DNA of 7,428 nt, from NCBI GenBank assembly GCA_014382645.1, contig JACNJI010000313.1, forward strand, positions 1-7,428, in the 5' to 3' direction. A model generated the notes under the pieces. That model had not been told where the DNA came from. It was given only the letters and a program-made list of their open reading frames with translations, and made no database searches. Each line of letters opens with the position of its first letter. Position 1 is the stretch's first letter. A program made the position numbers and the translations under genes. Positions 1 through 6,339 of the stretch are shown here, one piece after another. Origin of the DNA: Verrucomicrobiota bacterium (GTDB taxonomy: Bacteria; Verrucomicrobiota; Verrucomicrobiia; Opitutales; Seribacteraceae).

Positions 1-1247
1 CGCCAAACCAACAATATATATATGCAGCCCTGCTTGATCTTCAGCGAGAGGGTGAGCCTGCCGATGAGATTCTTCTTGCAGAAAAGCTTTCTCAACGAGA
101 TCAGTTGGACGAAGTTGGAGGTCATGCCGCGTTGGCGGCTCTGACCTCTCGGATAGAAACACCTGCCCATGCTCCTTTTTGGCTGGAGATAGTGAGGGAA
201 AAGCAAATTCTTAGACAGTGCATACGCGTAGCTCATGATATCATTGACCGGGCAAATAAGCAGGAAGGTGACCTTGGTGCATTTCTCGGTGAAATTGAAA
301 AAGATGTTTTTGAGTTAAGCCAAGATCGAGCCTCCGATGCGGCAAAGAGATTCAGAGAACCGGTTGCCAGTGCCGAAGAACAGATCAACAGGTTATTAGC
401 CGGTGAAGATGCGGCTGGTGTAAAAACAGGCTATCCCGATCTCGATAATTTAACTAACGGTCTAAGACCAACTGAAATGATAGTTTTGGCAGCTCGACCT
501 TCTGTGGGAAAGACTACTCTTGCCATGAACATTGTGGAAAACATCGTTTTGTCTCCAGCCGCACAACCAGATCCTCCAAGCGTTCTTGTATTCAGTTTGG
601 AAATGAGTGCTGTTTCCCTTGCCATGCGATTGATTTGTGGCCGGGCCGAGGTTAATCAAAGTGATCTCCAAAGAGGATTTGCACCTCGCGATGCTCAAGC
701 AAAGCTAGCTGCAACCGCTCGTGAATTTCGTCAGGCGCCCATATGGGTTGATGATTCAGGAGGTTTAACAATCCATCAACTCCGAGCAAAAGCTCGTCGC
801 ACTCACTCCCGGCAACCACTTTCATTAATCGTGGTGGATTACCTTCAACTCATTGGAACCGACTCTCGTATCCAATCGAGAGAAGCTGGAGTTGCAGACA
901 TTTCTCGCGGACTTAAGGCAATGGCCAAGGAACTTAATGTCCCGGTGATTGTTTTGAGTCAGCTTAACCGGGAGTCTGACAAGGATGGTCGGGAACCGAG
1001 GCTTTCGGATCTCCGTGAGTCAGGTTCTATTGAGCAGGATGCTGATATTGTAATGCTTCTTGCCAAGGACAAATCAGCCTCGGATGCCCGCGAGATGGAT
1101 GGCCCCAATGCAAGTGCTGAAGACTTCGAAACCATAAAGCTTCTCTTGGCTAAGCAACGAAATGGTCCCACCGGTAATTTGCAACTAGCATTCCGCAAAC
1201 AGTTTACGCGCTTTACCAGTATGCACGGCGGTTCTCGCATGAATTAA
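1..1247 (+). CDS. dnaB: Replicative DNA helicase DnaB, 5'-truncated by the window edge
   Basis: Hexameric 5'-3' helicase that unwinds DNA at the replication fork and recruits primase; cytoplasmic. The reading frame is open from base 3 and encodes 414 visible residues before TAA. The left end already reads as the helical DnaB N-terminal domain (visible residues 1 to about 90, including QLDEVGG), so the true start lies upstream and the TTG at 105 is internal. The RecA-like motor domain begins near residue 141. It shows Walker A RPSVGKTT (165-172), a SLEMS motif, Walker B ending LIVVDYLQL (Asp279), LSQLNRES, DLRESGSIEQDAD (336-348) and KQRNGPTG with the likely arginine finger Arg386. No intein interrupts Walker A, a common intein site in this family. 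The C-terminus ends normally shortly after FTRF. bamA starts 5 bases after the stop, suggesting co-transcription. Family assignment is essentially certain; only the missing N-terminus is unknown. Confidence 0.97.
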   Translation, partial: PNQQYIYAALLDLQREGEPADEILLAEKLSQRDQLDEVGGHAALAALTSRIETPAHAPFWLEIVREKQILRQCIRVAHDIIDRANKQEGDLGAFLGEIEKDVFELSQDRASDAAKRFREPVASAEEQINRLLAGEDAAGVKTGYPDLDNLTNGLRPTEMIVLAARPSVGKTTLAMNIVENIVLSPAAQPDPPSVLVFSLEMSAVSLAMRLICGRAEVNQSDLQRGFAPRDAQAKLAATAREFRQAPIWVDDSGGLTIHQLRAKARRTHSRQPLSLIVVDYLQLIGTDSRIQSREAGVADISRGLKAMAKELNVPVIVLSQLNRESDKDGREPRLSDLRESGSIEQDADIVMLLAKDKSASDAREMDGPNASAEDFETIKLLLAKQRNGPTGNLQLAFRKQFTRFTSMHGGSRMN

Positions 1248-1252
1248 GATCA

Positions 1253-3643
1253 ATGCTTGCTGACATTCGTATTTTAGTCCTCGTATGTTTTATTCTTATG
1301 GGATGGGGAGCGTTTTCGCTGGCTCAAGTTGACCCTACGGGTAAGCGTATTTCGGAAATCCGAATCACGATTCAAGGACCCCGTACCATTGGTGAGTCTT
1401 TTATTCGCGAGAACCTTCAAGTTGAGGTTGGTGCTGAGTATCACTCCAGTGCCATAGACAAATCCATCCGCAATCTGATGGCCACTGGTACTGTAGATGA
1501 TGTCCGCGTTTTTTTGGATACTGTGCAACCAGATCCTGCATCAGTCGTTTTAGCTTTCCGCGTTACCACAAAACCTCGCATCGGAGAGATTCGATTCGAG
1601 GGGAATGATTCGCTTTCTCGAAGAAATCTCGAAAAATTAATTAAATCGGAAGCAGGTGAACTTCTCGATGAAGCAATTATCAAGTCTGACGAGCGGGCAG
1701 TTCGGGAACTTTATTTGGACAAAGGCTTTTGGAATTCTCGGGTGGAGTCTGAGATTCTTCGTGATGAAGGTGCTCGTTCGGCCACAGTTGTTTTTCGTAT
1801 AGTAGAAGGTGAAAGTCGCAAAATCCGAAAAATCGCATTCGAAGGCAATAAACAACTTTCAAGTAGGTTTCTTCGCAAGCAAATTGAAACTGCTCCGTGG
1901 CGCTTCTGGCGTTTCTGGTCCAAACGTTCCAAATATAGACCTTCCGTGTTGGAGGGAGATCTTGAAGTTTTGCGCAAGGTCTATCGAGACAAAGGTTTTC
2001 TTGATATAGGCATTGAGGAAAGTGGGGTCGAAATTTTAAGGCGTGGTGCTGACGCATTGGACCTTGTTGTAAACTTGGTTGAAGGAGAAAGATCCTATGC
2101 AGGAAAAATAAAAGTAATAGGCAACGCTGTCCTCTCGACGGAAGACCTCTTGAAGGAATTAAAGTTGCAGGAAGGCGACGTCTACTCACCTACCCTTCTT
2201 GGGGAGGATCGGAATCGCATTAGGAAACGCTATGGAGAAGATGGTTATCTCGATGCCCGAGTTATCGCGATTCGTAAACCTAATCTCGAATCGGGGCGAA
2301 TAGACGTTACTTTTGACGTGACGGAGAACAACAAGTTTACCGTGCACTCTATATTGGTGCGGGGGAACGACAAGACTCGCACCATTGCGATTGTCCGAGA
2401 ATTAGCTCTTGCCCCTAGCGAAATATTCGATCTCCGTCGAATGGAGACTAGCGAGGCACGCTTGAGAAACACCCGGTTTTTCGAAAGAGTCACTCTCGAC
2501 GACGAACCTATTGCTACGGACGATCCCGAAATTCAGCGCTCTAGGCGCAATCTCGTAGTAAATGTGAAAGAGGGGCGTACTGGACATGTCTCCTTTGGGG
2601 TAGGATTCAGCACCTTGGAAAACGCAATGATGTTCGCTGAATTTCGCCAAGGTAATTTCGATCTTTTTCGTTGGCGTGGTCCCCACAGGTTACAGGGTGA
2701 CGGCCAAAAGTTTCGGTTTCGCTTAAAACTTGGTTCTCGTAGTAGTGAGGTTCGTCTTGCGCTTGAGGAACCTTGGTTTTTGAACCGTCGTCTAGCTGCA
2801 GGTTTCGAAGTCTTTCGGGAAAAGTCTGATTACTACAGTTCCTACTACGATGAGATGCGGGCGGGATTCGAAATCTATGCTCGACGACGTTTGTTCGAAC
2901 TGGTCGAAGGCCGGCTATTTTATAGTTATGAGGATGTCGTTATAGATGATACAGCTTCCAATGCTCCATCATTCATAAAGAATGAGGACTTAATCATATC
3001 AAAGATTGGTCTCACACTTACTCGCGATACTCGCGACAGCATCTTGTTCCCTACCGAGGGCAGCATTCTCTCTCTACGAAAGGAATTTGCCGGTGGTCCC
3101 TTTGGCGGTGAAGCTGAATATGGTCGTCTCGAGCTGCAAGGGGCACAGTTTTTCAAGACTTCAGAAACCATGGAGCAGGTACTCTCTTTTGTAGCTAGAG
3201 CAGGCACTTTGGGTCGGTATAATGGGAACGATGACGATGTACCATTCTTTGAAAAGTTTTTCTTAGGAGGGCCTTACAACCTAAGGGGATGGGATTACAG
3301 GGATGCTGGTCCTCAAAACGACAAGATAGATCCTCTTACTGGATTGCCTGAGCCAAAGGAACCTACAGGTGGTAACACTTTTGCTTATTTGGGCGCCGAG
3401 TACACCTTTAAGATTGCTCAGCCCTTACGGTTGGCGCTCTTTTACGATGGCGGTTACATGAATAAGGGCGATTTTCAGTTTAACCCTTCCTCGGGCCCAG
3501 GGTGGTACGACAACTGGGGACTCGGTGCCCGCATTATGGTTATGGGCATGCCCCTGCGTCTCGACCTCGGTTTCCCCATAACTGATCCAACCGATACAGG
3601 TGGTTCGCCTCAATTCCACTTCTCCGGTGGAACTCGCTTTTGA
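1253..3643 (+). CDS. bamA: Outer membrane protein assembly factor BamA (Omp85 family)
   Basis: Central subunit of the BAM complex, which folds and inserts beta-barrel proteins into the outer membrane. The 796-residue length is normal for BamA. Residues 1-24 form a signal peptide with hydrophobic core ILVLVCFILMGW and likely cleavage after SLA. Five POTRA domains follow, at about 33-107, 108-188, 189-281, 282-360 and 361-440, with recurring phrases such as IRFEGN, IAFEGN and ILVRGN. The 16-stranded barrel occupies about 441-796. Its loop-6 motif is LRGW (677-680) where most BamA proteins have VRGF, and the protein ends with a beta-signal-like QFHFSGGTRF closing on aromatic Phe. POTRA3 carries a W/R/F-rich insert at 216-222. 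The ATG at 1253 is chosen because it directly precedes the signal peptide; no convincing Shine-Dalgarno sequence is present. skp follows 28 bases later. TamA is a less likely alternative because it has only three POTRA domains. Confidence 0.97.
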   Translation: MLADIRILVLVCFILMGWGAFSLAQVDPTGKRISEIRITIQGPRTIGESFIRENLQVEVGAEYHSSAIDKSIRNLMATGTVDDVRVFLDTVQPDPASVVLAFRVTTKPRIGEIRFEGNDSLSRRNLEKLIKSEAGELLDEAIIKSDERAVRELYLDKGFWNSRVESEILRDEGARSATVVFRIVEGESRKIRKIAFEGNKQLSSRFLRKQIETAPWRFWRFWSKRSKYRPSVLEGDLEVLRKVYRDKGFLDIGIEESGVEILRRGADALDLVVNLVEGERSYAGKIKVIGNAVLSTEDLLKELKLQEGDVYSPTLLGEDRNRIRKRYGEDGYLDARVIAIRKPNLESGRIDVTFDVTENNKFTVHSILVRGNDKTRTIAIVRELALAPSEIFDLRRMETSEARLRNTRFFERVTLDDEPIATDDPEIQRSRRNLVVNVKEGRTGHVSFGVGFSTLENAMMFAEFRQGNFDLFRWRGPHRLQGDGQKFRFRLKLGSRSSEVRLALEEPWFLNRRLAAGFEVFREKSDYYSSYYDEMRAGFEIYARRRLFELVEGRLFYSYEDVVIDDTASNAPSFIKNEDLIISKIGLTLTRDTRDSILFPTEGSILSLRKEFAGGPFGGEAEYGRLELQGAQFFKTSETMEQVLSFVARAGTLGRYNGNDDDVPFFEKFFLGGPYNLRGWDYRDAGPQNDKIDPLTGLPEPKEPTGGNTFAYLGAEYTFKIAQPLRLALFYDGGYMNKGDFQFNPSSGPGWYDNWGLGARIMVMGMPLRLDLGFPITDPTDTGGSPQFHFSGGTRF
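1898..1918 (+). repeat. Short tandem repeat coding for W-R-F-W-R-F-W in BamA POTRA3
   Basis: Two adjacent 9-base units, TGGCGCTTC and TGGCGTTTC, differ at one third-codon position and are followed by a further TGG. They encode residues 216-222 of BamA. The position matches the loop in POTRA3 where BamA homologues often carry an aromatic insert before the helix leading to YRDKGFLD. This may be a small in-frame duplication or simply coincident codon choice; two units are too few to decide. Confidence 0.5.
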
Positions 3644-3671
3644 CAATACGCCTCGGCATCCCCATTTTAAA

Positions 3672-4232
3672 ATGATGAAAAAGTCACTTCCACAATTCTT
3701 ATTCTCAGCGACCGTTATCTGTCTTGTCTCTTCCATGGTTCAGGCACAGACGATCGGAGTTGTAGATGTCCAAAAAGTCTTTGACGGATACCATAAAGTT
3801 AAAGACGCTCGTGAGCGCCTCGAAAAATCCCGCAAGATTGCCAACGAAGAAATTGGAATCTTTCGAGAGGAACTTGGTTCCATTGTGAAGGAACTTAAGG
3901 AAACTGAGGGAAAACTGAAAAATCCGAACATTGATAGTTCCACTCTCAGAAGCAAGTATCAGGAGCAGGTGAAAAAGGCCAAGGAGAAGCAGGATGATCT
4001 TATACAATACGACAAGCGCACCAAGGCGACGATTTCACAGAGACAAAGAAACCTTCTCGTAGAACATATTGCCGACATTAGAGAAGCCGTAGACAAGGTT
4101 TCCACCGTCAAGAAGCTCGACCTTGTGATCAATTCATCCGAAACGCAATTGGGGGTTTTTTACGTAAACCCCACATTGGACGTGACACTAGATGTGATCG
4201 CTGTTCTTAACTCCTCCGCCCCCAACAAGTAA
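3672..4232 (+). CDS. skp: Periplasmic OmpH/Skp-family chaperone
   Basis: Probable Skp (OmpH) chaperone, a trimeric periplasmic holdase that keeps outer-membrane proteins soluble on their way to BamA. The product is 186 residues, somewhat longer than the roughly 160 of E. coli Skp. Residues 1-25 form a signal peptide (MMKKS, then a hydrophobic core, then VQA before the cut). The mature protein opens with QTIGVVDVQKVFDGY, the typical first strand and helix of the family. Residues about 43-150 are rich in Lys, Glu, Gln and Arg with heptad-like spacing, consistent with the coiled-coil tentacles. The C-terminus (KKLDLVINSS, then a short hydrophobic strand) fits the returning body domain. The start is ATG 3672 or the adjacent ATG 3675. 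An in-frame GTG at 3600 would add 24 residues ahead of the signal peptide and overlap bamA, so it is rejected. Its place between bamA and lpxD is the classic position for skp. Confidence 0.92.
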   Translation: MMKKSLPQFLFSATVICLVSSMVQAQTIGVVDVQKVFDGYHKVKDARERLEKSRKIANEEIGIFREELGSIVKELKETEGKLKNPNIDSSTLRSKYQEQVKKAKEKQDDLIQYDKRTKATISQRQRNLLVEHIADIREAVDKVSTVKKLDLVINSSETQLGVFYVNPTLDVTLDVIAVLNSSAPNK

Positions 4233-4270
4233 GCCCCGATACATTCCCGGGTGTTGTCCGGTAGCATCGT

Positions 4271-5302
4271 ATGTCGATCGAATTAACTCTCGACGAAATC
4301 CTCAAAGTCCTCCCCGAGGGCAAGTTAGATGGTGACAAGCATGTTGGGTCCTTGAGTGGAGTTGCTGCACTGGATAAAGCGCAATCAGGGGATATCGCCT
4401 TTCTGGGTAACCCGAAATATAAAGGTCAAGTTGCCTCCACTGCCGCCTCATTGGTGCTCCTTCCCAGCGATTTCGTTGGGTTACCTCGAGACGGTCAGTG
4501 TTATCTTCGAGTTGAAGAACCTTCGTACGCGCTAGGTCTCATCTGTCGCGTCATAGAGGAGCGCCTTTTTCCGCCGCCGTCTATAGGAATTCATTCTTCT
4601 TCCTGTATGGAAAATGGAGTCATAGTCGCGGACTCCGTGACAATCGGTCCTTTTTGCCATATCGAAGGTGGAGCTGAAATCGGTGCCGACGTTCGTATTG
4701 CATCCCATGTTCATGTAGGAGCTTTTGCAAAGATCGGTGCAGGTAGCAGACTTTTTAACGGTGTAAAATTGCTTAGCCGATGTGAACTTGGCGAACGAGT
4801 CATCTTGAATGCAGGAGTTGTTGTGGGATCCGAAGGTTTTGGGTTTGATCAGGTTTCCGGTCGACACGAAAAAATACCGCATCTTGGAAATGTCGTGATC
4901 GAAGACGATGTCGAAATCGGTGCTAATACTTGTATCGATCGTTCTCGTTTTGCCGAAACTCGTATTGGCGAGGGAACTAAAATCGATAATCTCGTGCAAA
5001 TCGGTCACAATGTTAGAATTGGAAAACGCTGTTTAGTGGTGGCTCAAGTAGGCATCAGTGGAAGCGTTTCATTCGATGACGATGTAATCGTTGGCGGCCA
5101 AGCTGGTTTTGCAGGCCACCTTAATGTCGGAAAAGGAGCGAAAATTGCCGCTCAGGCTGGGATTACAAAGAATGTCGAGGCAGGAGCCTTCCTCAAAGGT
5201 AATCCCGCATTGCCATATGCTCTGGCTCAGCGCATTGCGGTTTTGCAAAGGAAGTTACCCGATTTGTTCAAAAGGTTTGCCGACCTCGACGAGACCTCTT
5301 AG
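4271..5302 (+). CDS. lpxD: UDP-3-O-(3-hydroxyacyl)glucosamine N-acyltransferase LpxD
   Basis: Third step of lipid A synthesis: transfers a 3-hydroxyacyl chain from acyl carrier protein to the 2-amino group of UDP-3-O-acylglucosamine; cytoplasmic homotrimer. The 343-residue length is normal. The N-terminal uridine-binding domain (about 1-105) has FLGNPKY, with Phe44, Asn47 and Tyr50 matching the nucleotide-contacting residues known in Chlamydia LpxD. Residues about 106-300 are hexapeptide repeats of a left-handed beta-helix. They include GFGF followed by KIPHLG, the CIDR segment, and QIGHNVRIG with predicted catalytic His246. A second conserved His283 lies in AGHLNVG. A C-terminal helix (about 312-343) would cap the acyl carrier protein site. 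LpxA is excluded by the N-terminal domain and by the GFGF/KIPHLG segment. The start is ATG 4271, 38 bases after skp. Unlike enterobacteria, it is followed not by fabZ-lpxA but by prs, 13 bases downstream. Confidence 0.97.
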   Translation: MSIELTLDEILKVLPEGKLDGDKHVGSLSGVAALDKAQSGDIAFLGNPKYKGQVASTAASLVLLPSDFVGLPRDGQCYLRVEEPSYALGLICRVIEERLFPPPSIGIHSSSCMENGVIVADSVTIGPFCHIEGGAEIGADVRIASHVHVGAFAKIGAGSRLFNGVKLLSRCELGERVILNAGVVVGSEGFGFDQVSGRHEKIPHLGNVVIEDDVEIGANTCIDRSRFAETRIGEGTKIDNLVQIGHNVRIGKRCLVVAQVGISGSVSFDDDVIVGGQAGFAGHLNVGKGAKIAAQAGITKNVEAGAFLKGNPALPYALAQRIAVLQRKLPDLFKRFADLDETS

Positions 5303-5315
5303 TGAGTTGTTCGAA

Positions 5316-6269
5316 ATGAGAATGAAAGAGGCAAGTCTTAAAATTTTCACCGGATCATCAAATCCTGATCTCGCAAAGGAAATATGTAACTATTTGGATG
5401 TACCACTCGGGGATGCGCTAGTCACCGCATTCCCTGATAGCGAATCCTTCGTCAGGTTTAACGAGAATATCCGCGGAGCCGATGTCTTTCTCGTTCAGTC
5501 CACCTGTTCTCCAGCCAATCACAATGTGATGGAGTTGCTTATTATGATAGATGCAGCAAAGCGCGCATCTGCTTCCAGAGTGACTGCAGTCCTCCCTTTC
5601 TTTGGTTATGCTCGACAGGACCGTAAGGACCAACCTCGCGTTCCCATTACCTCTAAACTGGTAGCCAACCTGCTTGTTGCCGCTGGAGCCAACCGTATCC
5701 TTACCATGGACTTGCATGCCCAGCAAATCCAAGGTTTTTTTGATATTCCCGTTGACCACTTGTATGCCTCACCAGTCTTCTTTGAAGCTCTTAAGGAAGA
5801 AAGCACTGATAACCTAACGGTTTTTTCTCCCGATGTCGGTGGCATGAAAATGGCTAATGCCTATGCTGAAATGCTTGGTTGTCCTCTTGGCTTTGTTGCC
5901 AAGCGTCGAACAGGCGCGACTACCGTTGAAGCCATGAACCTAGTAGGTGAAGTGGAGGGTCGTGATATCCTTATTATCGACGACATGACTGAAACGGCCG
6001 GTACTCTCGTGGCTGCCGCCACCCTTCTCAAGGAACGTGGAGCCCGTACAGTTAGGGCAATAGTGAGTCACGGCGTTCTTAATGAGATCGGTCGAGAACG
6101 TCTTCGTCAGGGAGTTCTCGATGAGTTACTTACTACAAATACTGTTCAACTTGACACGGGTGATCTCCCCATTCGCACCCTTAGTGTGGCTCCTCTTCTT
6201 GGCGAAGCGATTTACCGTACTCATACAGACAGTAGTATCTCCAGCCTTTTCAAAATAAAGGGTTTCTAA
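5316..6269 (+). CDS. prs: Ribose-phosphate pyrophosphokinase (PRPP synthetase)
   Basis: Makes 5-phosphoribosyl 1-pyrophosphate from ribose 5-phosphate and ATP, feeding purine, pyrimidine, NAD, His and Trp synthesis; cytoplasmic. The 317-residue length matches class I enzymes (E. coli 315). Visible motifs are FNENIRG, the QSTCSPANHNVMELL segment, FGYARQDRK with the ATP-side flexible loop, and the family signature DLHAQQIQGFFDIPVD (132-147) with catalytic His134. The PRPP-binding loop DDMTETAGT lies at 222-230. That loop has Glu226 where E. coli has Asp and Ala228 where E. coli has Gly; both are conservative changes. The RKDQPRVPI form of the flexible loop has the Bacillus length rather than the E. 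coli length. The start is ATG 5316, with ATG 5322 as an alternative. The frame stays open back into lpxD, but an upstream start would add residues with no family counterpart and overlap lpxD by about 200 bases. It is probably the last gene of its transcription unit. Confidence 0.97.
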   Translation: MRMKEASLKIFTGSSNPDLAKEICNYLDVPLGDALVTAFPDSESFVRFNENIRGADVFLVQSTCSPANHNVMELLIMIDAAKRASASRVTAVLPFFGYARQDRKDQPRVPITSKLVANLLVAAGANRILTMDLHAQQIQGFFDIPVDHLYASPVFFEALKEESTDNLTVFSPDVGGMKMANAYAEMLGCPLGFVAKRRTGATTVEAMNLVGEVEGRDILIIDDMTETAGTLVAAATLLKERGARTVRAIVSHGVLNEIGRERLRQGVLDELLTTNTVQLDTGDLPIRTLSVAPLLGEAIYRTHTDSSISSLFKIKGF

Positions 6270-6291
6270 TCACTTGATTAGCCTTTTTTTT
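6257..6291 (+). terminator. Probable rho-independent terminator after prs
   Basis: The inverted repeat CTAATC (6266-6271) / GATTAG (6276-6281) with loop ACTT forms a perfect 6-bp stem. It can be extended, across a small bulge, by AAAGG (6257-6261) pairing with CCTTT (6282-6286). Eight T residues follow at 6284-6291. The prs TAA stop (6267-6269) lies inside the left arm. The core stem is rather AU-rich, so efficiency is uncertain, but position and T-run fit an end point for the dnaB-prs transcription unit. The 48 bases from here to htrA hold no other clear signal. Confidence 0.65.
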
Positions 6292-6339
6292 AATGAGGCA
6301 TAAACAAACCATAGTGTCTTCCTCGCCTAAGTATTTGCA

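Noticed and set aside
12..22. AT dinucleotide run near the left edge
   Set aside because: It is short and lies inside dnaB codons (Gln-Tyr-Ile-Tyr); no sign of a microsatellite or origin function.
489..512. Intein insertion at the DnaB Walker A site
   Set aside because: The motif RPSVGKTT is uninterrupted and flanked by normal helicase sequence.
105..1247. dnaB starting at the TTG at 105
   Set aside because: The same frame is open to the left edge and already encodes recognisable DnaB N-terminal sequence, so 105 is internal to a longer gene.
1680..2189. 169-codon minus-strand open frame inside bamA
   Set aside because: It lies opposite a clearly conserved POTRA-coding region, its product resembles no known family and its composition is odd; a shadow frame.
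3600..3671. GTG start that would lengthen skp by 24 residues
   Set aside because: It overlaps the end of bamA and would bury a good signal peptide inside the protein; ATG 3672 places that signal at the N-terminus.
4233..4270. Possible hairpin around CCCGGG between skp and lpxD
   Set aside because: Pairing is only about 4 bp and no T-run follows, so it does not support a terminator or regulatory RNA.
4532..5008. 158-codon minus-strand open frame inside lpxD
   Set aside because: It is opposite the LpxD hexapeptide repeats; its low-complexity composition reflects the repeat codons read backwards.
5091..5315. Upstream extension of prs into lpxD
   Set aside because: The 75 added residues are lpxD coding sequence read in another frame and have no counterpart in PRPP synthetases.
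6274..6304. Possible promoter for htrA: TTGATT and CATAAA separated by 19 bases
   Set aside because: Each box matches the consensus at only four of six positions, the spacing is long and it overlaps the terminator; too weak to list.
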